Assembly: GCF_900497805.2 (NCBI RefSeq)
Contig: NW_020954713.1
Span: forward strand, 6,918,180-6,982,179
Length of the DNA stretch: 64,000 nucleotides
Origin: Vombatus ursinus
Lineage: Eukaryota > Chordata > Mammalia > Diprotodontia > Vombatidae
Reading direction: 5' to 3'
Of the stretch, positions 12,216 to 23,118 are shown piece by piece. A program made the translations under genes and the position numbers. Under the pieces are notes generated by a model, which did no database searches, was not told where the DNA came from, and worked only from the letters and a program-made list of their open reading frames with translations. Numbering within the stretch: position 1 is the stretch's first letter; each line of letters starts with the position of its first letter.

Positions 12216-13104
12216 CCTGACTTCAGTGACTCCTATAGAATAAAATAAAAGCTCCTTAGCTCAGCATTTAAGACACTCCACTTTTGCAGTCTTATTTCAT
12301 ACTACTCTCCTCATCAACTCTAAATTCTAGCCAAATCAGACTAAATCATTATTGATGGCAAAGCACTTTGCCAAGATAATCCCCAAAGGGACCACAAAGA
12401 GTTGGATGTGATTGAAACAAACAAGTTGACAACAAAAACAATGGATATGGTATGTGCATTCACACAGATTGTTCCTTATACCTGGCATTCATTCCCTTTT
12501 GATCTCCACCTCTCAGAATACTTGTCTTCCTTCAAATTCCATTTAGATACCACATCCTCTGTGAAATCTCCCTTGCTTCCTAATGCCCAGTTGTTAGTAC
12601 TCTCACCCACCTCAGTCTTCCTTGATTCACTCTTATTTGTGTTCATCTTATATCCCTGCCCCCTTGAAAACATGCTTATTCAGAGCAAAGGTGCTTTCCC
12701 GTTAGTCTCTGGATTCTCACGTTTGTTGAATTCAATTAAATTCAACAAATAAAAGGTAGATTGCAATGCAAATCATGAAATAAATAATAAATATGTAATA
12801 ATAAATAATGAAAATAAAAAGGTTTTGACTATAATTCTGTTTATAGATTATTCTTTGGGGAACTGTTTTTCTGATTCTGAACTATGAACAATGCAGAGAA
12901 GTTGCAAGCAAGCAAATGTAAAAGAGGGATATAAGGAAAATCTCTTTAACAATTTGAGCTAGCCAATAGTGGTTTTGGATGCCCCCTGGGTGACTTGTAG
13001 AGGGGATTATTGTTCAGGTACCAGATGGACAAAATTGCCTCTGAAGTTGCTTACAACTCTGAGATTTTGCACTGTAACAGTTAGCTTCTATTTCTTGTTG
13101 GCGT
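12216..13104. repeat. Intergenic; L2 3' end (+) at 12455-12700
   Basis: 12455-12700 carries CTGGCATTCATTCCC, CTTCAAATTCCATTTAGATA and CTCTGTGAAATCTCCC, an L2 3' region. The flanks 12216-12454 and 12700-13104 show no gene and only AT-rich, unassigned sequence. Confidence 0.6.
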
Positions 13105-13270
13105 TTGTCTTCTGTTCTCGGAGAGGACCATGGCATCAGGAGGATGATGCCATGACTTGCAAGTGAATTGGATTTAAGTGAAGCAGGCCTGTACAAAGTC
13201 ACTAGCTTCACTTTCTCCTCCAGAGCCATCTGGGTCCAGTGGCAAGATATAGATCAGGACGACTGGAGAT
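13105..13270 (+). repeat. Marsupial interspersed repeat, probably RTE-associated SINE
   Basis: Shares CATGGCATCAGGAGGATGAT, GACTTGCAAGTGAATTGGAT and CATCTGGGTCCAGTGGCAAG with copies at 38930-39120 and 52810-52985. The copies are in the same orientation and run almost in register. The family name is an inference. Confidence 0.6.
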
Positions 13271-13861
13271 GGCCCCCTCTGTTTCCCTACTTGTGAAATG
13301 AAGGAGAGAACAAACTTTGGAAGGCAGTCAGTTGTGTAGAGGAAAGCTGGCTCTTCAAACTGTCCCTGATTTGTAGTTTGCCTCCCAAGAGACTTTGGAA
13401 AATTTCCCTTTGGGTAAGATCAGAGCCTCTTTCTCTTGGTTGAACTGAGGCATCTCTACACTCCCAGTGGGAGAGTTCATTCATTCTGTGTATTTTCTAG
13501 TATATTCTAATCTGTATAATTTCTCTGATTGCTGTTTGCTATCTGCTTGGATAAATGGACTTACTTGCTCCACACTATATGTGATAGTCTTTCATTTTTG
13601 GGAAGGATCTAAGGAGCCTATGGATTTAAGTTTCGAGTACCTCTTCCCCTCTAAGGGAGAGTGACCAGGAAAGTGGCTTGAACCCAAAAAGATCATTCTC
13701 CTAGACAAATAATATTTGGGGAGAGAGGTAGGTAGATATAACTCTTTTCTTGTTCTCCTCTAGCTCAGAGAAGAACAGCATAGCTAGTCCTGTCACCTCC
13801 TCCTTTGTTCCTTTCCAGGCAGGAATCAAAGTCTCCTTTGGTGAGAAAGATTCCATATATA

Positions 13862-13915
<54 letters not shown>

Positions 13916-13985
13916 TTCATATATATGCTTGCCTCCCATAAGTCACATTTAGACAAGTTAGGTGGACATAACCTTCATGAGCAAT
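13271..13985. repeat. Intergenic; TA/CA microsatellite at 13855-13925
   Basis: No gene is seen. About 70 bp of TATG/TA/CA dinucleotide repeat produces spurious Tyr/Ile-rich open frames on both strands. Confidence 0.85.
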
Positions 13986-13989
13986 GCAT

Positions 13990-14720
13990 ATATATTCTAT
14001 ATTAATAACAAGAAGAATGCAAATTAAAATAGCTCAGAGATTCAACCTCACATCTGTTATATTGGCAAAGATGAAAATGGCAATTGCTGGAGAGGCAGTA
14101 TAAGGAGAGGGACACAAATGTATTGATAGTGGGCATATGAATGGATCCAACTATTCTGGAAAGCAATTTTAAATTTATGCTCTTTTGTCACTGTAGGTAC
14201 ATTACCCAAAGAGGTAAAAAACAGAGGAAGAGGACCCATATAGGCAAAAATATTGAGAGTGGCACTTTTGTTGTTGAAAGTACTAGAAATAAAATGGGTA
14301 CTTATCAGTTGGGGAATGGCTGGACAAATTGAGGTATATGAATGTGATGGAATATAATTTTGCTATAGGAAACAAAGAATATGAAAGATTCAGAGAAATT
14401 TGGGGAGACTTATATGAGTTGATCCAGAGTGAAACAAGTAGAACCAGGGAAACAATTTACAAGATGACCATAATAATATAGAGGAAAACAATTCAGAAAG
14501 AATTCAGAACTCTGATCAGCACAATGATCAATGTCAACTTTAGAAGCCTAAAGATGAAGTGTACATCCTGCCTCTTGGCAGACAGCTGAAGGCCTAGAGG
14601 TACAATGCGAAGTGTACGTTTTCAGACGTGGCCAATGTGTTGATTTGTTTTTCTTTTTATACTTATTTATTATGGTGGGGAAGGTAGGGTAGTTTTAAAA
14701 AATGAAGAGTATAACAACAT
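13990..14720 (+). repeat. L1 / half-L1 3' UTR fragment
   Basis: Matches in order the copy at 18470-19490: AATGCAAATTAAAATAGCTC, GCATATGAATGGATCCAACT, then GAGTGGCACTTTTGTTG, a GATCCAGAGTGAAACAAGTA block, and a TTTTTCTTTTTATACTT end. Strongly diverged. Confidence 0.65.
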
Positions 14721-17289
14721 AAACTTCTACTGCATGAATCAAGGGGCTGGGGGTGAGAGTAGGGGCGGCATTTGCATTTTTCCTCCTCATTAACGGGCTT
14801 CTATCAACTCAGCTCTGGACCCATCCATGCACATAGACCAGGTTTATTCCTGGGGGAACACTTAAAGAAGGGTCGTACTTTGGCTCTTTACATTCCTCAC
14901 CTTCTCAGAGCTCTCAGGGGAAATTACGTAACACTTAGTTGAGATACTATCTAGGTTTCCTCAAAAGAGGGTAGTAGAAAGGCATTCAATATACAGTGTG
15001 ATCAGGTATAGCATAGTTTATTTCCTTTATGCAAAAGAAGTGCTACACACACACACATGCAATCCACAAAAGCTCATTGCCAGAAAAGCTTAAAAAAAGT
15101 GATTTTATTTATTTATTATATTTATTTACAAAAAGCAACTTACAACTACTGTTTTATTGTCTCAAGAGGTTGCTGCTCAGGCCATGACACAAGTTGTGAA
15201 GAAAGAGGCTATGATGTATATCCTGTGCCTGCTAGGAACATAATTGAAATTACAGAAAAGAGATCTATCTTGTCTTGGTAACAGTAGGATATTTGTGGAG
15301 CATTCTAGCTTAGTTCTCAGATTTCTAAAGGTAAAATGACAGCTTTGCAAATGTATGAATAAGGATTTTTTTGATGATTTACACATAGAAAGATTATCTA
15401 TGAATTCCTTTTTTGAAGTTTTTGAAGTCAAAACTCATTTCTTAGAGATATGCTGATCCTTTGGCTTCTTATCAGCTTTTCTTCGTTGTGTATCTGAAGC
15501 CAGTTGTAGGATCAAATAACTTTTATCATAGTAAAGCAAATGCCAGAATGAGCAAGGGAGACAATTCAAAAGGGACTTCTTTCAAATGGACAAATCACCA
15601 TATACTAAGCAAAGCATTACTCTTAAATACATAGCTCTGAGTTAGAAGCAGTAAATCTAAAGGGCTACATAGGCTGCTGTAACAGGAAAAAAGGAGTAAT
15701 TTTTTACCTACTGAAGTAACGAAAGGTAAGATCTCTCCTAAGAGAATTTTCAGTCAAATCTGTCCACTAAAGGTCAAGTGTGAGGGTGTAAACATTTTTT
15801 CACTGAGTCAGAGGTCTTGCCTGAATTGCCTTCTAGTGACAAAAAATGCTATAAAACTTCTTGCCACCAGAGAGAGCAAGTAATGGATATTTTGCTTCAT
15901 TTACATTTATTGTATATAATTGCTTTGGTATTTCATTATTTAGTTTTTTAAGAAAAATATTTTTCTACTGTTTTACATGGAAATCATATTGTAGAAGTTT
16001 AATATTGAAAAAAAAAAGACACGATGCAATTTGTGGGACTGCTCACCAGACAGTTTACATTTCATCTTAACTCTGCATTATCTAAATAATTCTCTCCAGG
16101 CCCATGTCTTCTGGCAAACCAGGTCAGGGCCTAGATTCTTCCTCTTATTAGCAATTTTCTTCTGTTCTAAGAAGCACTAGAGTGAATGTAGAGAGGGCAC
16201 CTCCCACAGTACAGCCAGCACCAACTATTAACACCCATTACCTCCTAACTTCTCAAACTCAGGAGGCTTCCTTCACCCCTGGAGCAGTTCAGTTTTTGAT
16301 CACTGCTCAGTCACCTATGATCAGGCAAAGAATCAGCAAACAGAAAAGACAACCAGAAGCCAAGGATCAAGATCACTTTGCTGAGTGATGTTAACAGCTG
16401 TGAAGGCGTCCCCTGAACTTGTCTTTTTGAGTTGCTATATTCTCCAGAAATATTGGACCCAGAGCATGCAGGAGGCCCTGAATGTATCAAGGTTGATGCC
16501 TATTGACAGCCCTCTGCTGTAGCTGCCCATGGGGGAGCAGTTGCCATCCTATGGAGGTGAAGAATGGCTCTCTCTCACAGGGTGTCCCAGAGTTATATCA
16601 TCTCACCTGGAAAGTAAAAAGAAGAAAGTAACAGAGGGGAGTCACTTCCTTTTTAAGGTCCACTGAGTGGGCCATTGATCCTGGCTTAGTAGCCAACCTT
16701 ACATAATTTACACATAACTCTGTCTCTCCCCCACCTTCCCTTCAGCTCTCATGGAGTAAGGGACCAAGGCATCACTCAGAATCTGCTGCAATATTTGAAA
16801 ATAAGTCCTTAATAAGTGAGTACATATTTTCCCAGAAGTGTCCAGGGCCAACTCAAAGCATCTTTTGTGGGATGACCCTCACAGAACCAACTCCAGGCAT
16901 GCTCTGCGGTGGGCAACTATCATTATGACAACATTAATAAAACATTTAAAAACACAGAAGAAAACAAAAAAAAAATTAAAAAAGGGGCACAAAGTAATTT
17001 TGTTACAATCCAGTTAAATTTATATATACCTAAAAACTTGAACTGTGTATATCAAAAGTTCATGGCCTCTTATCAAGCCTCTTTTCTGTTTTTTGTGTAT
17101 TGAAATGCTTTTGTTGACTGTTAGATTAATAATAAAAAATTTACAAAGTAATTGCTCTATTTGTAGAGGTAACTTTTGAGTTTTATGTGTTGTCAATATT
17201 TGACAATCATTGAAATTATTCAATATTATTAGAAAATACAGGAAAAGAGAGGTAATTGGACACCAGTCATGCCGCCTTTGACATTTTTA
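14721..17289. other. 2.6 kb intergenic stretch with no recognised feature
   Basis: Neither strand shows an exon of a family I recognise. There is a short CA run at 15043-15057 and a TTTA-rich patch near 15102-15127. The open frames at 15861-16070 and 16182-16388 have no domain-like features or splice context. This is one of the few long upstream stretches without identified repeats. Confidence 0.5.
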
Positions 17290-17536
17290 TTGTTGTTCGG
17301 TTGTTTCAGTCATGTCTGACTCTTCATGACCCCATTTGGGATTTTCTTGGCAAAGAATCTGGAGTAGTTTGCCACTTTCTTCTCCAGGTTATTTTATAGG
17401 TGAGGGAACTATGGCAAACAGGGTTAAATGACTTGCACAGTGTCATATAGCTAGCAAGTATCTGAGACCAGATTTGAACTCAGGTCTTCCTATCTCCAAG
17501 CCTGGTATTCTATGCATTGTACCACGTAGCTGCCCA
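17290..17536 (-). repeat. Long CORE-SINE
   Basis: ATTGTTGTTCGGTTGTTTCA, CATGACCCCATTTGGGATT, TTAAATGACTTGCACAGTGT and the closing CACGTAGCTGCCC are the complement of the long SINE. More diverged than the copy at 52050. Confidence 0.88.
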
Positions 17537-17609
17537 CCTTTAACTAGCTTTCCATGTTATTTATGAGTTAACAACTTCTGAATTCAAATTCCTGTATGGA
17601 AAGCAGTGG

Positions 17610-18055
17610 CTCAGTAAATGAAACACAGAGTAGTATAGCAGATAGCATGCCTGCCCTGAAGATGGGAGCCCTGGGTTGGTACCTATGGACAAATAGACTC
17701 AAAGCCTTGGTTTCCTTAGATGGAAAATGGGAACAATACTACTTGCAATACCTACTTCTGGGTTGCAATACCAACAATGGCATTGTAAGGAAAGTACTTT
17801 GCAGACCTTATTATACTGTTTTTAAAAATCAGATCTATGATTCTGTTGGTGTAGGGAGTGCTGATGAGAAACGTCTTCCACCAGCTAGATCAGCACAGTC
17901 TCTGCAAGTTGGGGTCTTAGAGAGCTGACCAGGAGCACTGAGAGATTAAACGACTTGCCTAGGGTCGAACAGTGTGTTGCAGAAAAAGGACCTGAACCCA
18001 GGTCTTCCTAACTCCAAAGCCTGGCCTCTGTCCGCTATGTTATACTGCCTCTACC
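17610..18055. repeat. Two MIR-type SINE remnants
   Basis: 17610-17830 reads forward (GCCTTGGTTTCCTTAGATGG, AATGGGAACAATACTAC). 17935-18055 reads in reverse (TTAAACGACTTGCCTAGGGT). A 110-codon open frame at 17596-17928 is a product of this repeat, not a gene. Confidence 0.6.
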
Positions 18056-18219
18056 TTGGCAAGTATGGGAAATAGAAAAGAAAGCTGTGGTTCCAGCCCT
18101 AAAGAATCTCACAGTAGAGGGATGAGACAATTACACAAATAGGGATGGTACAAGGTGTGATGTGAGAAGTGCAGCAAAAGAGACCTAAACAAAGAACTAT
18201 GGAGGTTCACAGCAAAATT

Positions 18220-18421
18220 TCTTCCTTCTTTCCTTCCTTCCTTCCTTCCTTTCTTCCTTCCTTCCTTCCTCCTTTTTTTCCTTCCTTCCTTCCTTCCTTC
18301 CTTCCTTCCTTCCTTCCTTCCTTCNNNNNNNNNNTCCTTCCTTCCTTCCTTCCTTCCTTCCTTCCTTCCTTCCTTCCTTCCCTCCTTCCTTCTTTCCTTC
18401 TTTCTTTCCTTCCTTCCTTCC
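18220..18421. repeat. (CTTC)n microsatellite with a 10-base assembly gap
   Basis: About 200 bp of CTTC/TTCC repeat containing ten N at 18325-18334. The gap size is probably nominal, so the true array length is unknown. Long Lys/Glu/Gly and Ser/Phe/Leu/Pro open frames here are artefacts. Confidence 0.97.
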
Positions 18422-18469
18422 CAGCACTGCAAGTGTAATTTTTCTAATAAGCTGCTCCAATACTCCTCT

Positions 18470-19490
18470 AAAAGTCTTCAGTGATTCCCCAATTGATAAA
18501 TGGTCAAAGGATACGAACAGGCAGTTTTCAGAGGAAAAAATTAAAGCAATCAATAGTCTTGTGAAAAAATGCTCCAAATCACTATTGATTAGAGAAATGC
18601 AAATCAAAACAACTCTGAGGTACCACATCACACCTGTCAGATTGGTTAACATGACAAAACAGGAAAATGATAAATGTTGGAGAAGATGTAGGAAAATTGG
18701 AACATTAATGCATTGTTGATGGAGTTGGGAACTGATCCAACCATTCTGGAGAGCACTTTGAAACTATGCCCAAAGGGCTATAAAACTGTGCATTCTCTTT
18801 GACCCAGCAATACCGCTTCTAGGTCTATATCCCAAAGACATCATAAAAACATGTGGGGAAAAGGACCCACATGTACAAAAATATCTATAGGAACTCTTTT
18901 TGTGGTGGCAAAGAATTGGAAATTGAGGGGATGTCCATCAACTGCGGAATGGCTGAACAAGTTGTGGTACATGAATACTGTTGTGCTATAAGAAATGATG
19001 AGCAGGCAGACTTCAGAAAAACCTGGAAAGACTAATATGAACTGATGCAGAGTGAAATGAGCAGGACTAGGAAAACGTACACAGTAATAGTCACATTGTG
19101 CGATGACCGACTTCGATAGACCTAGCTTTTCTCAGCAATGCAAGGATCTAAGACAGCTCCAAAAGACTCACGATGGAAAATGCTATCCACATCCAGGTAA
19201 AGAACTTAGACGTCTGAATGCCGATGGAAGCATACTATTTGCGATCCTTTTCTTTTATAGTTTTGCTTTGTTTCTTCTTTCTCGTGGTTCCTCCCATTAG
19301 TTCTAATCCTTTTTTACATCATGACTAATGTAAAAATGTTTAATATGAATGTATGAGTAGAGCCTATATCAGGTTGCACACCATCTTGGGGAAGGGGAAA
19401 GAGAAGGAGGGGGATAAAATTTAAAACTCAAAATCCTATGGAAGTGAATGTTGAAAACTAAAGATAAATTAATTATAAAAAAATAAATTT
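18470..19490 (+). repeat. L1 / half-L1 3' UTR, about 1 kb
   Basis: A clear marsupial L1-type 3' region: GAGAAATGCAAATCAAAACA, GACCCAGCAATACCGCTTCT, GGAACTCTTTTTGTGGTGGC, GCGGAATGGCTGAACAAG, TATGAACTGATGCAGAGTGA, and an A-rich end at 19470-19490. It is the complement of the 3' part of the antisense element at 53825-54870. 5'-truncated, no ORF2. Confidence 0.85.
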
Positions 19491-20367
19491 TCAGTGAATT
19501 CCCTTGTCTATCACTTACTATATCGTACAGTAGAATACAAATATTTTGATGAATGTTTGTAGTATTGTGTTGTACAAATCTATGGTGAAATGAAAAGAGA
19601 AATGGGTTTGGATTCTGAGGACTTAACTTTGAATACCAGTTCTGCCCTTTACTGCCTGCGTGTAAGTATGGGAAATAGAAAAGGGTAAGTCACTTGATTT
19701 CTCTGGGCCTCTGTTTCTCTCAACAGTCAAACAATTTGAGAAATAAATTCTCCTATCTTTAATACACTAATGTGATTTTATGGATCTACCAATATTCCCT
19801 GTATATGTATATGTATATATGTATATACATACATATATATGCCCATTTATATTATCAAGTAAAATGAGATAACATAATACTTGTAAAGTCCTTGGAAAAA
19901 TAGAAGAGCTGTACTAAGTTAAGTATTATTTATATAATTAGAAAAACAAGTATGATCATTAAATGCTTTTTTTCTAGAAATGCTCCCAATGTCTTTATGA
20001 TATTGTCATTTTAATAAGTTAAAGGTGCATTGAATTTATTTCTATTTTAAATTCCCTTCTTTTCTTTCCCTTCCCTAAAAATTCCAAACTGACCAGTAAA
20101 ATGAAAGAGTTCAATCAGATGATCACTAATGTCATAGCATAAGTTTTTGATACTATGAAATAAAATAATCCTGTTCCTACCACTAGAGAATTTTCATAAT
20201 CTGTCATTAGCCTTCCTTTTAAATTTTATCTCATATGGTAGAGTCCCATCATATACTCATATGAATTCAACTATTTAAGAGACAGAGAGAGAATTGTTGT
20301 AGATACAGGTACAGCATAGGACAAGAGGATGATTGCTTACAAGCTCACTGGGCATACTCTGTCTAGC

Positions 20368-20370
<3 letters not shown>
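19491..20370. repeat. Intergenic; MIR remnant near 19590-19745 and TATG repeat at 19800-19842
   Basis: 19590-19745 carries a worn MIR core (GGGTAAGTCACTTGATTTCT, CTGGGCCTCTGTTTC). A TATATG/TACATA array follows. 19850-20370 is AT-rich and unassigned. Confidence 0.5.
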
Positions 20371-20404
<34 letters not shown>

Positions 20405-20542
20405 TTTTTGGCTAGGCAATGGGCTTAAGTGACTTGCCCAGGGTGACACAGCTAGTAACTGTTATATGTCTAAGGCTGAATTTGAACTCAGGTCCTCCTG
20501 AATCCAGGGTCAGTGTTCTATCCACTGCACCACCTAGCTGCC
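20371..20542 (-). repeat. CORE-SINE with T tract and 17-bp target-site duplication
   Basis: The complement of the SINE, after a T-rich tract (20371-20409), ending CACCACCTAGCTGCC. CTCTGTCTAGCTTTTCT at 20357-20373 and CTCTGTCTAGTTTTTCT at 20543-20559 match at 16 of 17 bases, marking the insertion site. Relatively young. Confidence 0.9.
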
Positions 20543-20559
20543 CTCTGTCTAGTTTTTCT

Positions 20560-21949
20560 TAGTAGCCTTTAGGTAGATGTGGTGGAACATAGCTTTGGCT
20601 ATGGATTAAAAAACTGTCATCTTACTCTGGGCATGGAGAGGCTTTCTAGTTATTACATGTTAACCCATGGAAACAGAGAATCTAGCATATGTATCTAAAG
20701 GCCTGAAGTACAGGAGATGGTAACAGATAGAAGCTCATTGACTTTTTGACTCCCAGTAGATACAAGAAACCTCTAAGAATGTAGAGATGTGACACTAGAA
20801 AATGTCAGTTGCCTGGCAGCATCTGAGGTATAAATTGCCTTAGCCATATATATGCCCTGTCCACATGTTCCCAGCTGTGTGCTTTGTATATGTGAACCTT
20901 TCCACATAGGTTTCTGGACTGTACCACTTCATGTGTGTTTCTTGGCCACACATGTTTCCTATGATCCTTGTGACATACATTCTCCAGGTTTCTACCTTCC
21001 CCCAATTTTGGTGTGGTAACATATGGGACAATGTATTCCTTCGTAATGTGTATGTGGGAAGATTTATTACATTATCAACTTTATTTGCTCTGCTGTTAAA
21101 TATCTTCTGTTTAGAACTATATATGCTTTCTGGCTAGCTGGTAAAAAATAATCATATAGCTCATGAGTCATAATTTGGGGTAGCTTTTTTGGGGCATCAG
21201 TGATGGGGTGCTCCAGGTGCTATAAATGTGTTATCTTTCATATTAATCTATAAACTCTTTGAGGACAAGGGTTTTATCTTATTTCATCTTTACATCTGCA
21301 GTCTGAATATAATACCTTATATGTCATAGGTTCTTAATAGACAGATGTGTATTGAATTGAATACAGTGTTAGTAACCCAACTAATTTTCAGAGTTCAGCC
21401 ATCATCAGATATGTTTCCTATTCAAGCATCTTCCCAATAGACTGTATACTTTCTGAAGTCAGAGACTATATTAGTTTTCATATTTGTAACCCCACTATAT
21501 TCCTTGAATATTATAGGTATTATTATATTTATTTAATTGAATTGAAACTTGTGGGAAAAAAATGCATCTTCAACATTCCTAAACTGTTAGTTTTTCTTAT
21601 GGATAGGATCTGTGATTTTATTGATGAAGGTAACCTTGAGAGTGAGGAAACTCCTTCTAGCAATGTAGGTCAGCAACTCTTCTGTAACTTATGGTTCACT
21701 GCTTAGCACAGTGCCTGGCCCACAGTAGGGGCTCAATACATGTTTATTGAATTGAATTAGCTTTCTATAATACTGAATGGTTAAGTGACTTAGAACCAAT
21801 ATGTGTCAGATGTGGGACCTCAATCACAGGGCAGCCTAGGAGACATAATATGTTTGAATACAATGTACTGCCTGTTCTCATGAAATTTATGACCTGGTAG
21901 GATGAGTAATTTTCACTCTTCCCCCTGCCCTGTCCTTTCAAGGTTTACC
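20560..21949. repeat. Intergenic; L2 3' ends near 21240-21360 and 21700-21765, rest unassigned
   Basis: 20560-21235 shows no recognised element or gene. 21240-21360 has TAAACTCTTTGAGGACAAGG, an L2-type end. 21600-21765 is a worn repeat ending in an L2-like CACAGTGCCTGGCCCACAGT. Confidence 0.5.
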
Positions 21950-22794
21950 AAGTACTTTTATAAAATTTCGGGTGGGAAGTAATATTAGCAATCCTGTAAT
22001 AGTACTCTTATTTTACAGATGAGGAAACTGAAGCCCTGTGATTTGCCTGTAACCTTATAGGGAATAAGTCAAGCCCAGGTAGGTCTTCAAACAAAAATGA
22101 CACAGTTCCTTTCCCTCATGGAGTTCAATACATACATACATCTATATTCATATATACATAGGAACTTATATACATACATCCATCATATACATACACAAGT
22201 GTTTTTATATGTGTGTATATGTGTATGGTGTAGTGAAGGACATCGAGAGCTAGCTGTGGAGTCGGGAAGATGTGAATCCAAGTCTCACCTTTAGTACCCT
22301 GTGTGACCCTGCACAAGTGATTTAACCTGTCTAGGGTGGCAACCATGTAGGCATCTAGGTCCTTAAGTGTCTGGAGTCAGGAACACATGAGAGCAAATTT
22401 GACCTCAGACTTTCATTATCTGTGTGACCCTGAACAAGTCCTTTGACCTTGTCTGTCTCAGTTTCCTTAGGCTATAAAATGGGGATTATAATAGCACTTC
22501 CCTCCAGGGGTTGTTCTGAGGACTAAATCATATAATATTTGTAAAGCGCTTAGCACAGTGCTTGGCACGTAGTAGGCGTTTTAAGTGCTTATTTCCTTCC
22601 TTTCCTTTTTTCCAGTTAAGAATATAAATTCTGGGGAAGGTGAAAGGAGTTTACACATCTGGGAGTTCCCTACACTGCAGACATTACAGGGCCAGTCTTT
22701 ACAGTAGTCCACACACGTTAATTATCCAGCGCCTGCCCTATGCACTGCACTTCTCTCAAAGACAACAAAGAAGTTGCCTTCCCCTCAAGGGGCA
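21950..22794. repeat. MIR (-) at 21950-22090, TACA microsatellite, then SINE/MIR (+) at 22235-22600
   Basis: 21950-22090 is a reverse MIR (TTTTACAGATGAGGAAACTG). 22125-22232 is a CATA/TG-rich array. 22235-22345 and 22350-22600 are forward SINE units with CTGTGTGACCCTGAACAAGT, GTAAAGCGCTTAGCACAGTG and TTGGCACGTAGTAGGCG. This is the last repeat cluster before the STX2 CpG island. Confidence 0.7.
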
Positions 22795-23088
22795 TGAACC
22801 TAGCCCCGCCCCCCCCTCCCGGACGCCCGAGGCCCACGGGGGCACATCTGCCTGGGCCTGGCCCCAGTCCCGCCCCCGCCCCCGGGGCTTGCAGCCCTCA
22901 GGCAGGCTCGGCCACGGTTTGTTTGGGGTGGGGACAGCCGGCGGGGCGGCCGGGCATGCGCAGAGCTTGCTGGCGGTGGTTGCCGTGGCATCGGGGGCCG
23001 GGGCGGGGGCTGCGGGCTGCGGGCGTCGGGGAGGGAGCGGAGGAGCAGAGCGGAGCTAGGCGGCCCCGGGAGAGCGGCCCGGGGCGTG

Positions 23089-23118
23089 ATGAGGGACCGG
23101 CTGCCGGACCTGACAGCG
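23089..23118 (+). CDS. STX2: STX2 coding exon 1 (residues 1-10)
   Basis: Encodes [10 protein letters not shown] and stops at a clean GTGAGC donor at 23119, phase 0. MRDR is the expected syntaxin-2 N-terminal peptide; in plasma-membrane syntaxins this short peptide binds SM proteins of the Munc18 family. The ATG overlaps an upstream GTG (GTGATGAGG), so the ATG at 23089 is chosen. It sits inside the CpG island. Confidence 0.95.

Noticed and set aside
13701-14005. Tyr/Ile-rich open frames on both strands
   Set aside because: Products of a TA/TG dinucleotide repeat.
18109-18652. Lys/Glu/Gly-rich and Ser/Phe-rich open frames
   Set aside because: They are translations of the CTTC microsatellite and span the assembly gap.
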